A stretch of 64,000 nucleotides of DNA from Tamarix chinensis (GCA_030549775.1 CM060174.1:3389391-3453390); one strand, 5' to 3'. Positions 1-26,900 are shown, counted from the first letter of the stretch. Program-made: numbers and translations. Notes: generated by a model not told the origin, from the letters alone.

Positions 1-2290
1 ATCCTACCATAAATGGTAAAAAAAGATAAAAACACAAATAAATAATAATATAAGAGCACCCCGCTCAACTATAAGTGATAATATATGCCAATGGGTATGT
101 ATAGGGACTCTAACGTCCTCCTAACCTGGAACCATAACATGTCGCTGCAAGTCTAACATCCTATCCATTAAAAAAGGACTCTAACTAAGGTAGTATATCC
201 GAAGAACAAAGATATCCTATTCCTTTTTCTTTTTTTTGCACCCCATATAGAGTTCAATAATCATATAGAGTAAAAATGTACCAATCTACTATATGGCTAG
301 TAGCCCCAGTCATTTCATAGAAATGTAAAACGATAAGTCTAGAGGATTGTATGTTTTGTACATTACCGCCAAACTTAGCCATGAGTGAATAACTCAGAGA
401 GCACATACTTCACATATCAAATAAGTGTCTAAAGTTAACACAAAGCCTTAAGAATGATTAGAGATCTTTCAAAGCAACAAAAATCAATGATCCAAAAGAT
501 CATCACAAATCAAATTATCCATAAAAAGTCTTTAGGAAAACCCATAATCAAAGGCTAGAGTTAAGCCTCATGAAAATATCTGAAATCAAAGGCAAGAGGT
601 TGCAATGAATACTATTCAGCAAGCAAAAGTAGTGCATCTCTTACCAATTAAGAGTTTCCAAAAAATAAGTTGAGGGTCACACTTAGGTCAACAATGTCCT
701 AAAGTCCATCTTAAATCATTATTCACTTATTTAGTCAATCAATAACCAAAATACCCTTTGTAAAACCTAAAAACCAATTCCCAAGTTTAGATATCCCAAA
801 TCTAGGGTAAAATGCCAAAACTCATTTTTTTATGCTAGGCCTAAAATCAATGAAAATGTAAACATAAATAAAGTAAATACATAAAAACAGGATCACATAC
901 CATATTTAGAAATTTTACTACCTAAAAAAGTACTATTTATTGGCCAACAGAAATTATCACTTTATAACAAAAAGCTTAAATCCAAACACTAAAAATAATT
1001 TATTATTGAAAGTTGTCATTCACTAAGATTTACTATTCACACTCATTTACTATTCATGAGGGTTAAAAGACAAATGATAAAGGTTGTGATCAACCTTTGA
1101 CCCTACGATCACACTAAAAGCCTTTTTATGGGTGAATATGTCATATTGTGATTAATTGTTCCAAAAATATGAACAATTACAAATTAAGCCATACTTAGGG
1201 TAATTAGGAGTTCATTACTCAAGAACATATTGAATAATATCAAGTACACAAAGAATATGTGAAGAACACCTAAACTTTTCAAATTTCAGCCATAAAATTA
1301 GACCATCAATACTTACTCAAATTAAGCATATAATATATCAAAATCTATCTAGAAATTGTAAGATCTTGGTATTATCAAATAAGACTAATCAACAAGGAAA
1401 CATAATCACACTAAAGGGCCCAAGACCCCCTTCCATGGAAAAACACGGTATAACCATTCATAACCATGATCAATCATGTTAAACACCAAAAATTACATTT
1501 ACTAATAGTAATGATATGTTTACCAAGATTAATGCTCCTTAAAGAGGAAGAAATTCAATCTTGAAGAAAATAAGGATGTCTCCTAATCCTCAAGGATTAA
1601 TACTCGATTTATTAGTTAAAAACACTAGTGGATTAGTTCTTGGTTCAAAAGAGAAGAAAAAGAAGAGAAGTAGAGTGGTTTTGACGGTTGTTGTGGTGGC
1701 GCAAGGTGGAGGATGTGATTGTGATGATGTACCAACCCTAGGAGAAAAAGAAAGTTTAAATTTTGAAGAATATGAGGTGGGAAAGGATAAGATCAAATCA
1801 GTATATATGGGAGATATTTTTGGGCTACTTAGATTAGTGTATGAAAGGTGATTAGGTAAAAGAACAAAGTTTAGATATTTCTGTGGTGGAGGGTGGGTGC
1901 TAACAGCCATAAGGCTGATTGTGGCAATTCATTTGGATTGTTTTCCCTTCGTTTTCAACACATGTAAGGTAAGAATTAAGTTTCAAAACAGTTAAGTAGT
2001 TACTGAAATGAGAGTTTTGGTAGCAAATTACGTTAGAAAAAAATGAAATAAATTCCAAAGATAATAAAAATAGTAACTAAATATTTTCAAACCATTTATA
2101 CCTTATTAATGCTATAATATAATGATAACTATAGTTTCATAAATTTTAAATAGCTATAATGGTTGTTTCGAGGCTTGATTACACAAAAATGGCTTAATGA
2201 AACATAAATACATTTTTATAATACTATTTTTATAGTTTCCAATAATATATAATAAAGATTATTAATGACAAAACAACACCTTGATTACAT
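1..2290. other. Non-coding AT-rich flank, no gene recognised
   Basis: AT-rich sequence with no convincing coding exon. The open frames at 1561-1851 (+) and 1590-1910 (-) overlap each other, are short and match no family I recognise. The texture (long AT-rich stretches, then a purine-rich block near 1650-1850) resembles a decayed LTR, but I found no paired repeat, primer binding site or target duplication to prove it. The region lies downstream of the RRC1-type gene. Confidence 0.4.
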
Positions 2291-2299
2291 AGTGGCCTT

Positions 2300-2757
2300 A
2301 TTGAACAGCATGCAGAGGCTCGAATCACATTCAAACAGTTGGCAAGAGAACTACAGATGAACATATTCAAGAAAATGTCAAGTACACTCAAAATCCGTCA
2401 GGACCGCAAAGTGGCTGCGGATAGAACACGAAGTGAAGAAAGCTGATATCTACCACTGCAATGCCCATTATGCTAAAGAATGGCAGTCATATACACCGAT
2501 GAAAATCATCAAAATAAAATGAAATCAGAGGCTATTGGCTCATCACTTCCAATTTTGGAGCGACAGTCCGTTATCCAGGTCTACTTTAAAATGTATTATG
2601 GGAAAACATAAATCAACCTCAACACTACAAGACTTCCAAATGCTTGATGGAAAAACACAAATCAACCTCAAAACACTACAATACATGGTCTTCCATTTCT
2701 TCACCCGAAGATAAACATCGCCTGCCGCAAAGAACAAAGCTCGCCACTCAAAAGTCA
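2300..2757 (-). other. RRC1: Probable 3' UTR of the RRC1-type gene
   Basis: This stretch directly follows the TGA stop (2758-2760) on the minus strand and is less AT-rich than the flank beyond it. The end is a guess: a weak CAATAAG-type signal lies near 2300 on the minus strand, and no strong AATAAA was found at a sensible distance. It contains a small tandem duplication. The 3' end is inferred, not seen. Confidence 0.4.
2598..2695. repeat. 49-bp tandem duplication in the 3' UTR
   Basis: Two near-identical copies (about 2598-2638 and 2647-2695) share the core AAATCAACCTCAAAACACTA with small indels and a common end at TCTTCCA. The period is 49 bp. It lies just after the stop codon of the RRC1-type gene. 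Confidence 0.75.
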
Positions 2758-15216
<12,459 letters not shown>

Positions 15217-16144
15217 CTTCTCTACTTAAGCTGAGAACCATCCAAATAATAAGTCTCAAACGCCCCTTGACATACTTAAATGCAGAAGCTATACACACTT
15301 CATTAAAAACACAGTGCACCCAGGCCGCATACTTGAGTTTTGGCTAGTCAAATATCGATCCTCTTAGGCTCTTACAACTGAAAATTTACTAAATCGCCAC
15401 AATTTGAAAACTTGGGCTAGCTCAAATCAGATAACGAAACATGTATTCATGATTGCACCAATACCTCGCCAGCAATATAGAACATGTTCCAGAATCCCTA
15501 CCCTAGTAGGCTAGTACACCAAGCTGTACATTCAAATCAACGCAAGGATGGGCTAGCAACGCCAATAAGAAGAAAGTAACAACAAATGGCGGCAACATAG
15601 TCAACACAATCAGTCGAGAAAATATGATGAGAACAGCTGAAATAATTGAAATCCGATTGCTATAACTGCAGACAGGTGCCATTTTGCAGAAGAAACTTAC
15701 CCCGACCCGGCTCATATAGGGTTTTCACTGGGGTGATAGACCCGCAGATAGTCTAACGTGTACCCTCTGACATAAGAGATTAATATTTCCAACTCCCCAC
15801 ATAAATAAACAGTAAATAAATTGAACCAACGGCGAACCAGGAGAAGGATAACAACAGACGATGTGAGAAAATTGAAACAAGCACGACTACGAACCAGATT
15901 AGAAGAAGCTGAATCACGACATCCAAGTGCTTTTAGAATTCACAGAATCCACAAAGGATAGGCCAATTGAATAAGCGGTGACACAGTAGGGGAGGAGGGG
16001 CGAAGGGCGGCAAAAAACGAGGAAGGAAATACGGCGCTAGCGAACCGCAATGACAGCAAAGAAGCTGAACGACGCTAAAGTCACCGAGTCCTGGTTATAG
16101 TTACACTCGAAGTCGGCTACAGAGTGAAAGATAAGAACACGTGT
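15217..16144 (-). promoter_or_regulatory. RRC1: 5' UTR and promoter region of the RRC1-type gene, with a G-box
   Basis: Upstream of the start codon (15214-15216) on the minus strand. A strong splice donor, CGGG|GTAAGT with the exon ending at 15701, suggests a 5' UTR intron whose acceptor lies just before the start codon; this is inferred. Further up, a pyrimidine-rich stretch (about 15960-16020) suits a transcript leader. A perfect G-box, CACGTG within ACACGTGT, lies at 16138-16143. The transcription start is not determined. Confidence 0.45.
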
Positions 16145-17003
16145 GGGTGGAATGGGAGGCGGAGTGGCAAGGCGGGGGCAACCAGAGGCTGGCGTGGCTC
16201 TTTGCGATCCAACAAGTACACACTGGCGACGATTTTGTAACTCTGGCACGGTGCTGCAGATGAAAGGAAGAGAACAGGCATATCGAGAAAATACGGGTCA
16301 AGCCTACATCCGCTCGAATGACGCTCCATATGAGAAGTCTTCCGGTGACCGAAAATAAATTGCTTTATGCTCAATTTTTTGTCTTTATTTTATTTTATTT
16401 TTGGCATGAAAAACTGTATTATTATTATACTTATTTGTTATTTATTATTACCTTTAATCTTTTATTATATGATAACATGTCTCAACTATTTCCCACCGAA
16501 AGGACAATCCTTCCACCTAAGGATGGCAATCTTCCTGCGGGACTCCCATTGAAAATTTCATCAACCTAGAAAAACATATTCATTTATCCTTTACTTTTTA
16601 TATATTAAACTACAACACATCTTAGTCATCAAATAGTTAACACTGTATTTAGCAAATTAGCAATTCATGTTATTTTTTCCCAACTTAATCTCGTGCATTA
16701 CACAAGTGAGATACTAGTTACATAAAGAATAACAGCCTACTCTATGCAATCATGCCTATATTATTTTTTTCCTCTTCTAATGATGGAAAAAAAACATAAA
16801 TAAATTTATTTATCCAATGGAATATTCAAGTACATGTCTACCATAGATCAAAGGAAATAGGCATTCCAACAAGAGAGATAATAAGTGTATGACAATCTTT
16901 GCTAGTGAGTGAGCATCTAGATTTGTTTCTAATATGGCTAATAGTAAGTTCATGAATTTTTCCACTAAACATATGCACTTCTAGATGAATGATCTAATAT
17001 GGT
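16145..17003. other. Intergenic AT-rich region with a relic of a TIR element
   Basis: No gene seen. At 16520-16570 the sequence AGGATGGCAATCTTCCTGCG resembles the left end of the T2-type element (GGGATGGCAATTTTCCCCGC), but no right end follows, so it looks like a truncated relic. The rest is AT-rich with no clear structure. Confidence 0.4.
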
Positions 17004-17458
17004 TGTAATACCTCCAAAATTTTGCTTAGCCTAATCCTACATCATTAGCGCCCTAACTTGATTCTAATATTAATAAATCCTATGTTAGTCTTAACCTAAT
17101 TCCTTAATCTCAAAACTTTAACTGAATCCAAAACCTTGACTCGGATAAACCGTAATTTGTAAACCAAAATTAAAACTCACTAAAATCTCCACTAATCCTA
17201 ATTACTTTGGCTAATCTAAAATCACCCTAAACTAATGCCCAACCCTTCTCTTTTTTCCTTTTATTTTCTTTCTTTCTTCTCCTCCTCTCGCCAACCTTAA
17301 GCTACACTTTTAAATTGTTGCAACTTACACTTGCTACGTGCACCGCCACTTGCAACATCACCCGTCACCTTTCTCTATCCTCATCCATTACCCATCACAT
17401 TTCTCCTTCTTCTTCTCCTTCTCCCATCTCTACAGACCTACACACACCCATGCGCACC

Positions 17459-20400
17459 TGTAACACCCCAAAATCACGACTTGAAAATTTTAGTTAAATT
17501 TTGCTTTGCGAAAGCAATAATTACAAAACTGTGGGTGTTACCGCCACACTTAACATAAGTCCGGTCTCCTCGCCATCCTTACGTCAAGTGCTGAGGCTTA
17601 AAACAAGTCAAACCAACAAATTTTGAGAGAAGTACAATACATAATCAAGGGTTTTACAAAGAAAGATTATCCATACAAAATGACCATTTAGATAATTAGT
17701 AACTAACAATTTTCAGAAAATAAACAAAAGATCACACGAAGGTACAACAGTGGTTTGCCTTACACTCATCCAATCCATCAAATGTTACAAGGGAAATAGG
17801 GACAAGGTCCACTCACTCCCTTAGCCTAACCAATCGGTTGGATGATGCTCCTCAAAATTCTTTAACCATTGCATGCTACAGATGTACTCCTCTGAAAAGT
17901 GATAGCATCAGTACATATTCCTCGTACTGAGTAAACCACAACGCCTCCAGAGAGGTAGCATACCCACATAGCAATCATCATAAAAGTAAGGCATTCAAAT
18001 AAAACATACGATCACATGTAAAGCCATGATTTTATAACACAATTCCACACCACAAATAATGATACTAGTTAGATCAAATCACTAGCAAAGGCATCGAAGA
18101 CATGCTTATAATCTCACAACCATTTTAACTTACTAATGACCATACTTTATAGCATAATAGGGAGAAGTAGTGACATTCCAAACAATCTAACCAAGGTCGA
18201 GTCACGTCTAATCCAATTATTACAGAAGTAGTATGATGGGTGTCTAATCCAATTATATCATTTATATAACAATTCTCGAGTGGAATATAATCCCATATCC
18301 ATGACATTGATCATCAAGGAGGGTAGTACCAAAATAATTCACTCAATTCCAGGGCAAATCTCACCAAGGAAGCCACACGACATATCAGTCGTCCATACTA
18401 AACCTCAGAATTCAAGTCCTTAAGTACGCGTACTCCCTATAGGGTATATGGAATACCTATAGAGCAGAAGTGAGCTCCTTGACCCAAAGACCCAAACTAT
18501 GCACTTTACGGCCAAGTCCGAGGCACGATATTCCTTTCCAAACTCAAGTATTCTTCTTTAAGTGATTAGTATCTTATGAAATTTTAGGTTATTAATTTGA
18601 GAGTGACAAGGTTCACAATATTACAACTTAGCCATCAATCAATCAACCAAGGGACCACAAGGGTCACAACCTTCAACCATCAAATTTCAAATCCAAAAGA
18701 CCACGAGGGTTGCAACAATTCCAAGTCACCGTGACCTAGGTTTAGGCACCATGCCATAGCCCGAATAATTATCCAATTCAGTTATTCAATCCATTTGTCC
18801 AATTATTTCTAAAATAATTCTAAAGCCAACACTTAAGTCAACCAGCCCAATTATTCACTTTGAAACACATTTTTTCCCTAATGACCAAAATATCCTTCGA
18901 CCTATAACTACCACATTTCCCTTTAATTTATTACCAGGTTAATCCCCACAGGATATTTGTCACGAAAAAGTTAACATAAAATAGCTAATGATAATTTAAT
19001 ATACGATAATTTCTTCGGTATGACAAAAGATCATGTTACCCCTAAGCAATAACCATACATGGTACATGTATACACTCTTAGCATGCATTTCAAGTATCTC
19101 ATAAAATTCATGCAATTTCCACAAATAACTTTCAAATAGGTACCATGGTATATATAGAATTTACATTTTTACCCCTAGAACTTGCAACACATAATAATCA
19201 CCATTTAAACACATTTATACTCTAAGTTAACATGCTATCCAAAATTATCTAAATTATCCAAGGGACACATTTAATCCATTTATGGGTCTTACCATGAAAC
19301 ATGACAAATTTTCGGTTGGACTCTAACCCTAAACATGCACATTTCTTTTTAGCATAAATCCATATACGTTGTCACAAGCATACACTCTTCAATTTTTAGA
19401 ATACTACCTAGGCATATAAATATTAGCATGGTAACATATATTAGTACCCTAAACATGCACATTTCTTTTTAGCATAAATCCATATACGTTATCATAAGCA
19501 TACACTCTTCAATTTTTAGAATACTACCTAGGCATATAAATATTAGCATGGTAACATGTATTAATTTACACATCATAATATTCACATAGAAATGAACTAC
19601 AACATGCTTCCATTTCCCACAAAATACCATTCATTTGATATACTCATCCTAGCATGATTTTTATCCTAGAAAACTAACCTATCATTTTCACACAAAATTC
19701 TACCGTCTAAGCAAAATAATACCACGAAGAGCTTCTTCCAAGGATACCTTAAGTGGGGTTAATATTACCTAAAAATAAATAACACCATCCACAACTATGC
19801 ATGCATTAGTATCTATGCCAAGAAAAAAAATGACAGCCTATGTGAACTAATACTCGAAATACGATTAGGGAATTAACCAAGGGTTCCGGTGCATAAAATT
19901 ACTACGAACCATGCACACCGGAAGATAGAATACTTACAGCGGAATTAGTTGTTGCTTGGAGAGGTGAAACACAAAGGAAGAGGGGTGCTTAGCAAGGCTA
20001 CAAGTTGGGTGATTTTTGGGAAGAAGTTTGGTGGTGAAAAGGAGAAGTTTAGGGGGTGCAAAAAAGAGCATCTAATGCTAGAATTAAGGGGGGGAGAGGA
20101 TTTTCAAGGAGGAAAATAGAGGAACAAAAGGGAGAGGGAAGGAGGGACTTGCTGCAGGTTGGGACTTAAGAAAGGAAGGGAAAAATAGAGGGAAAATGGG
20201 CTGCTGCAAGGGTGAGTTGGGGAGGATGTTGTAGGTTGGTTTTTGGGGATGAGGGTGTCGAAGCTTATAAGAATGGAAAGGGTATGGCTGGATGCGTGGG
20301 AAAGGAATAAAATGGATGGGTAGATGGCTAGAAAATTTGGGTAGGTGTGCAGGTTGAGAGGAGGAGAGGTTGAGGGCTGCTACTTGGTGGGAGGGCTGGT

Positions 20401-21195
20401 TTACATGAGTTTTATGGTTGCATGTGGATGGGTGGCGTGGGGTTTGGTGGCTACATGTAGCTGGCCTAGTTTGCTGGGATTTTGCAAGGTGGAATGGCAT
20501 GGGGAAGGAGGAGAGTAGGGAGGGTGATGGGCTACTACAAGGGGAGGGGAATGGCTGCAAAGCTAGAGGATAAGATAAGAGGAGTGTAGGGTATAGGAAA
20601 AATGTGGCAACTTGCTGCATGGGAGGGGGTAAGGTGCAACAGATTGGGGGAGTTTAGGATGCAATTTAGAGTGGGAAAAAATATGGGGATTGGTTAGAAT
20701 TTAATTAGCAAAAACATCCCAAAGTATTAGGCTTTTAAGAGTATGGTTACTAAGGAAAAATTCTACCTATTCAAGGTTTTATTTTCACCATTATTCTCAC
20801 TAATAATTATCATGATCAATATTCTTATTATTAGTGTTATCAGTACCACTCCTTATTATCATAATTATTCCTAACATTATTATTCTTACACTTGTTGTTA
20901 TCGGCATTATTTTTAAGAGTGTTACTTATCATAAGGTTGTTGTTATTACCATCCTTTCTATTTTGATTATTATCTACTCTCTTCTTATTATTGTTATTAT
21001 TACCGTCATCAACTTTTATCTTCCTCTACTCATATATACACTAGTCCGAGTTATTATCATAATTTAATAACTATAGACTTACTCATAACGGCGAGACGTT
21101 AATTCTAAATAGAATCCTATAACTTATTACGCTTACTAATCAAATTTTAAGTCTTGAGTATTTAAATTAAGAATTTATTAAAATGAGGTATTACA
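17459..21195 (-). mobile_element. R1: 3.7-kb solo LTR, target duplication GCACC
   Basis: Begins TGTAACACCCC and ends GAGGTATTACA. It is flanked by a perfect 5-bp duplication, GCACC (17454-17458 and 21196-21200), and removing it rejoins R0. There is no primer binding site, polypurine tract or coding sequence, so it reads as a solo LTR in minus orientation. From sense start to end it carries an AT-rich start with an ATT/TTA-rich tract (about 20,790-21,065), a GC-rich asymmetric block (about 19,940-20,690), a 120-bp tandem duplication, and the conserved hairpin at 17547-17590. Confidence 0.85.
19326..19565. repeat. Two-copy 120-bp tandem repeat inside R1
   Basis: Copies at 19326-19445 and 19446-19565 are almost identical; I see only a few substitutions (for example GTTGTCACAAGC against GTTATCATAAGC). 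The high identity points to a recent duplication within the R1 LTR. Confidence 0.9.
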
Positions 21196-23339
21196 GCACC
21201 ACCCTATCTTCCTACATCCTTCTTATCCTTTTTCATCTTTATGTAATACTGTAATCCCCCGAAATTTTAAAAGCTTATAATTTAATAAATAAATTTTATT
21301 TGACATAAATTAGCTTTTAAATATATTTAATATAATTATTTTATGGATTTTTAAGTATATAAAATTAGAAATAAATATTTAATAAATTAAAACAAATATT
21401 TTTTATTTCATCATATTCTTTTTATTTAAATATTTTTAAACTATTATTTTACTAAAATTATCCTTTTTAAACCCGTACATTTAATTATATTAAATTAAAT
21501 TATTAAATAAATTTATTACCCAAAAATATTGCATTTTATTATTTCCCATTTTTTCCTTTCCTTTTTCCTTTTTTTCCTTTTCCTTCTCCTTTTTTCTCCT
21601 TCTTCTTTTTTCTTTCTTTTTCCTTTTTTCTTCCCTTGGGCCGCCAGTACCCCGGCCTGCCTCCCCACCTCTACGCGTTGGGTCGTCGGCCCATCTCTTT
21701 GTTCTTCCCTCATTTCCTTTCTTTTCCTTGGCCCGACTCCCCTCTCTTTTCTTCTTTCCTCCCCCGTGCGAGCCCAGCCCGCCTCCCTCCTTTCTTTTCT
21801 TTCCTTCTCCCCGACCAGGCCGGCCCAATCCCCTCTTCCCCTTCGTCGGCCTGCACGCACGCAACCACTTCTTCTTTCTTTATTCTTCTTCCTTTTCTTC
21901 GACACCAAAACCCGACCACCTCTGCCATCTCCGCCACCCCACCTACAACCCTCCTCCCCCTACTGCTCCCCCTATCTCTCTCTCTCTCTCGCCATTTTTC
22001 CTGCCCTATCTTGGCCCCACCGCCTCTCTCTTTCCTTACCCATGCCCCTACTTTCCCTTCCCTCTCCCTACCATCCCCATACTTCTACCACCCTATCGCT
22101 GCCCTACCGAGCCCCCTATCCCCTCCTTTCTCTTCATCTTCTTTTTCTTCTTCCCTCCCTGCCTCATTTTTCCATTTTTGAGCCTCCTATGCCCTTCCCC
22201 GAACTTTTTTCTCTCCTTTCTTCTCCTTCCATCGTCCTCCCTGTTTTGCTTTGTCACCCCCATTTCGTCGCTTCTGTCATCGTACTAGCCACCTACACCA
22301 CCCCCTCCACCCTCTACCACACCCCTAAACCATCACACCACCCCTCGAGCCACCCTGTAACCTCCTTCTTCCTCCCCTCTTCTTTTTCTCTCCTTTTCCT
22401 CCCTTCTTGGCACCTTGCACCGCCTCTTTCCGACGTCGTTCCGCCGCCTCTGCCGCCACCTGGGCCACCAAACCAAACCCTATGTAACACCCCCAAATTT
22501 ACTACTGAAAAATTTTGTTTAAAATCAAAAGGTTTAGCGGAAGCAAAGGATAAAACCGTAAACTCGGGGTATTACCGCCACACTTAGTACCAGACCGGTT
22601 CACTCCTACCGTTCCAGTACTAAGTGTTAAGGCTATATCCGATCAACCTTTAGTACGAAGTATCAAAAACACAAGACAACATTTAAAATAAATCCTTAAT
22701 AAGTGGTAAGTCAAACAGAAGTTAGAATACGATTTAGGATTACAACCCTAGAATATGTTTCTCAAAACAGGAATGTAATACAAAATACAGCTAAACAAAA
22801 ATAAATCTCGAAGGATCAATATCCGGATTGCCTACGCACTCAAGTCAAGCCTTCCACCCCAAAACAGTATCCGATCTTAAACCTGCACAAGAGGTCTACT
22901 CCCCACCATTGGTGGATCATCACAAGACCCATTCAACCAAGGTAGTATCAATACGGGTCCAATACTGAGTAAGTCCCACTACCCTATATTAGGAGAGATA
23001 TCATCAAGTGCATATTAAATCTGGGTACAACACGTTGATACAATATCATGCATATTCACAACCCACAGCATAAATCTTACCATACACCTAGAGTAACATA
23101 TAAAACATACGTAACATCCTATTTAACATATAAGCGTGGTATAACCGAGATGTAAAGTGGCTCATACGCCTCAGGTAGGAATAATCCATATTATTGAAAC
23201 TCAAAATGTGGCATACTCACGTAAGCAGCATGTAGCAATACAGATAATAAAAGCTGGCCATGGTCCAATTAGACTTATTCTTTATTCTCATTAATAATAT
23301 GTTCATTCCACACATATTCTTTAATAATCCATGTAAGTG

Positions 23340-23920
23340 AGGGAGCCCCACTATTATAGTTGGTGGACCGGAAATCAACACTCAGGGCAGAACGCCTCTG
23401 ACCACTATTATAGCCGGTGGACCGGAAATAAACACACAGGGCAGAACGCCTCTGACCACTATTCTTACCGGTGGACTGGACTAGCCCCGACTTACATGGT
23501 GTTTCACTATAAGTACTTAGTATTTTCCCATGGATTACTTCATTCATTTTCATTCAAAGCATTCTTCATTAATTCATGTGAGCGTGGGAGCCCCACTATT
23601 ATAGCCGGTGGACAGGAAGATATACGCACAGGGCATAACGCCTCTGATCCACTATTATAGCCGGTGGACCGGAAAATAAACGCATAGGGTAAAACGCCTC
23701 TGATCCACTATTATAGCCGGTGGACCGGATCACGGCCCCGACTCACATGGTATTTCGCTTTAAGTACTTAGTATATTTCCCATGGATTAACTTATTCGTT
23801 TGGTTTGTTGAGCACGAGGTCCCCCACTATTATAGCCGGGGGAAAGGAAAATAAACGCACAGGGCAGAACGCCTATCATCCACTATTATAGCCGGTGGAC
23901 CGGATCACGGGCTCGGCTCA
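23340..23920. repeat. Cluster of CCGGTGGACCGG units in the R3 left LTR
   Basis: About eight imperfect units of CCACTATTATAGCCGGTGG followed by ACCGGAAA..ACACACAGGGCAGAACGCCTCTGA, spacing about 50-60 bp with larger gaps. Spacers between groups carry AAGTACTTAGTAT and CCATGGATTA. The open frames on both strands here follow the repeat and are not genes. Confidence 0.85.
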
Positions 23921-26900
23921 ACATCTTTCGCTTTACGCAATGAATGTCTTATCCGTGTCTTATTGAATCACATCACACCCTTGACATGCATGCGGTTGAT
24001 ACTCTACTTCTTTCCCCTCCAGAGGGATCGTCCCGTATTTTGAGACTCATACCTCTTTCTCACGCCCGACATCCATCCCCCGTAGACTTAGGCATAGTGG
24101 CATATAGTAAGGCACAATCTCCAAGAATATAGGCCACCCCAACACACATGATATCGACTCCGCATGTCCTCATCCCTCTAGGGTTCCTCCTCGGAGGCCC
24201 TAATCGGACCTATGTGGCCCAACTCTTTCTTACTTACTCAAACGTTACTTTGTTCTCTATCTCGCACCTCATTTTTATTAGGAAATTCCCCAAATATATT
24301 ACTTTATCTCCCAAGTTCACGTGTGACCGACAAAACCCTAGTTAGCCGTGCCAAACCCTAGCACTTTTACTTCCTCAACAAGTAACATTCCTCTTTCACC
24401 CCAAAATCTCTTCTCTCATTTAGAACCCCATACTCATCCTCTATATAAGTGAGTCTTCACTCTCAACCCCATACTCCATCCTTCCTTGATCATTTTTACC
24501 CTTGTACCCTTCAAATTCCTCATTTTCTCTCAAAACCCTAATTGGGTCCCTTAGACACCCTTACATCGACCCACGTAGAATTTTGCACCCAAGTCTCCAA
24601 TGGACCCATAACTTTGACATTATCTTATTTACTTCCTAAATCAACTTTCCTCACGTAAGATTCATCCCCATGCAGACATTAAATACTCCATGCAGACTCC
24701 CCAACACACACTTACTCGCAAAACCCTAATCAGGTCTCTTATGCACCAACGCACGTACTAATTTTATACCAAGTCTCCAATCACTCTAAGACTCTCCAAA
24801 ACTCTTACTTACAACCCAAATCAACTTTTCCCACATTAGGATCATGCTCATGCAAGATCTAGTCCCCCCCATACAAACTTCCCAAACGTCCACTTTCCCA
24901 TGTTCTTTTATTATCATTTCATGCTACCAAAACCCTAGCATGCATGTCCTAGAGGGTCATATCATGTCACAACTTGTAGCACATCCACATTAACACGTAA
25001 CAAGAGCGATCACAAAGGCATACCTTGAATCCAAACTATGCTACACATAAAATAGGTAAGGTAACAACATGTAAAACATGACATATAATCATATAAGGCA
25101 TCCAAGGCATACAAGTCACATAACACGTAGGGACCTTAGCCACGTCCTTGTGAAATACCCATAAGTAGAGGTAAGTCGAGACTTACCTGGATCCGAAGCT
25201 AGCTAAGCAAGATAAGAGGGAGAGAGATCCCTAGCTCGTGGATCAACGAGAAAGCTTTCCTAGATCTGATAGAAATCAAAAAACTAAATTAGAAACTATT
25301 CTATAAATCAATAATTCACATATTCTAATTAAATAAACACAAACAACCCAAATGATCTTTCATAGAAAACGTGTCCAAAACTTAAAACTAAAAAGCATAG
25401 CTTTATTAAGATTTAAGGTTAAAACTAAATCAAAACGGATTAATACAAATATCACTTGGGACATTTCAACTTAATTTGGAAAGCCCGAGAAAGAATAATC
25501 GATCATAAGTTAATTTATCGAAAATAACTTATTTATTAGGTTTTACAACTAAATAGGTAACCTAACCATTTACATAGAACCCAATCCAAACCGATTAGGT
25601 TAAAACAGAATTTAAATAATTTAAAACCCAAAGATAGAATTCGATTATATAAGATACACATAGCAAAAATCAATTTTATAAAATCATCCCCGAAAATTAG
25701 GGTTTTAAAGCCCAGGACACAAACTCAAGTAATTCAATTTAATTAATTCAAACTAAAGGTATTATAAAGCAATTAATACCATTTCAACTATTTCTATACA
25801 TTCAATTTTAGAAAAACAACAATACAAGTGATCGATTTCATAATTTCACTTGAAATTTAGGGTTTTGGGCCCGAAAATACAATTCGTTAAAATTCTATAA
25901 ATTTAATCAAATTAAATGTTTAGAAATGCAATTAAACACATTTTATATCATATTAAATAATCAATTGCTCAAAACTAGTAAAAGAAATACACAATTGAGC
26001 ACAATTAGGGTTTTTGAGCCCGGAACGCAAACCCGATCAATCCTTGTCAAAACATATCAATTGACGGTTCAGAAATGTAATTAAACATATTATAATGTAA
26101 TTTATATAGTCACTGAATAAAATAACCCGCTTACCCAAACCAATTTAAACCCGCGGGAGTTTTGACCTAAAAATCCAATTTTGGTCAATTACGCACAATT
26201 TTCCCAAATCAACACTTCCAATATAAAATTAAATACATTTTAAACGATACTATAAAATCAATTGAGCGGAACGGCTCAATTATACGACCCAATTTCATTA
26301 CACCCAAAATTTGACCTAGGAATCAAATTCCGATAAAACCTGCATAAATTTCTCAAATTGACGGTTCCAAAATGAAATTGGATACATTTTAAAACATATT
26401 GTATAATCAATTTATCAAAAATATCTAAATCGGACGAATCCAAAAAATTCGGGCATAACCCGGCCAAAAATCCAAAATTTCCAAAATTCCAACACAACCA
26501 CACAATTAACCTATCCAAATCAATCTTACAGCACATATATACATAATCAAACAATCAATTTAGCTTTTTATAAGCTAATTCATACCCAATTAATCAAAAT
26601 AAAGGTTAGGGTTTTTCGGAAATTATACCAAACAAAAACCAATAAATCGGGGCAAAGGAAGGCTGGGGAGGCTTCGTCGAGGAATGGGGACAGCTCGCCG
26701 GCGGTCAGCGACGCTCGCCGAAGCCGGACGGTGGTTGCGCAGCTTGCGTTGCTGCTGGTCGCTGCTGTAGCGTTCGGTGGTGCTGCTGCTACGCTGCCTC
26801 GATTGCTGTTGTTGTGGCTGCTGTTGCGACTGGCTACGGCGGCGGCTTGTTGGAGGCAGGCGACCGACGAAGGAGGAGGGAGGTTTTGGGGAGGAGGCGG

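Noticed and set aside
1561..1910. Overlapping 96-aa and 106-aa frames downstream of the RRC1-type gene
   Set aside because: They overlap on opposite strands, have no recognisable domain, and the K/R and F/S runs reflect a purine-rich tract.
20084..20620. 178-aa frame on the minus strand
   Set aside because: Low-complexity P/S/H/L sequence from the asymmetric block of the R1 solo LTR.
21529..22587. 352-aa open frame on the plus strand
   Set aside because: Low-complexity F/L/P/S run from the pyrimidine-rich block of R2, overlapped by open frames on other strands, and it crosses the R2/R3 junction at 22483.
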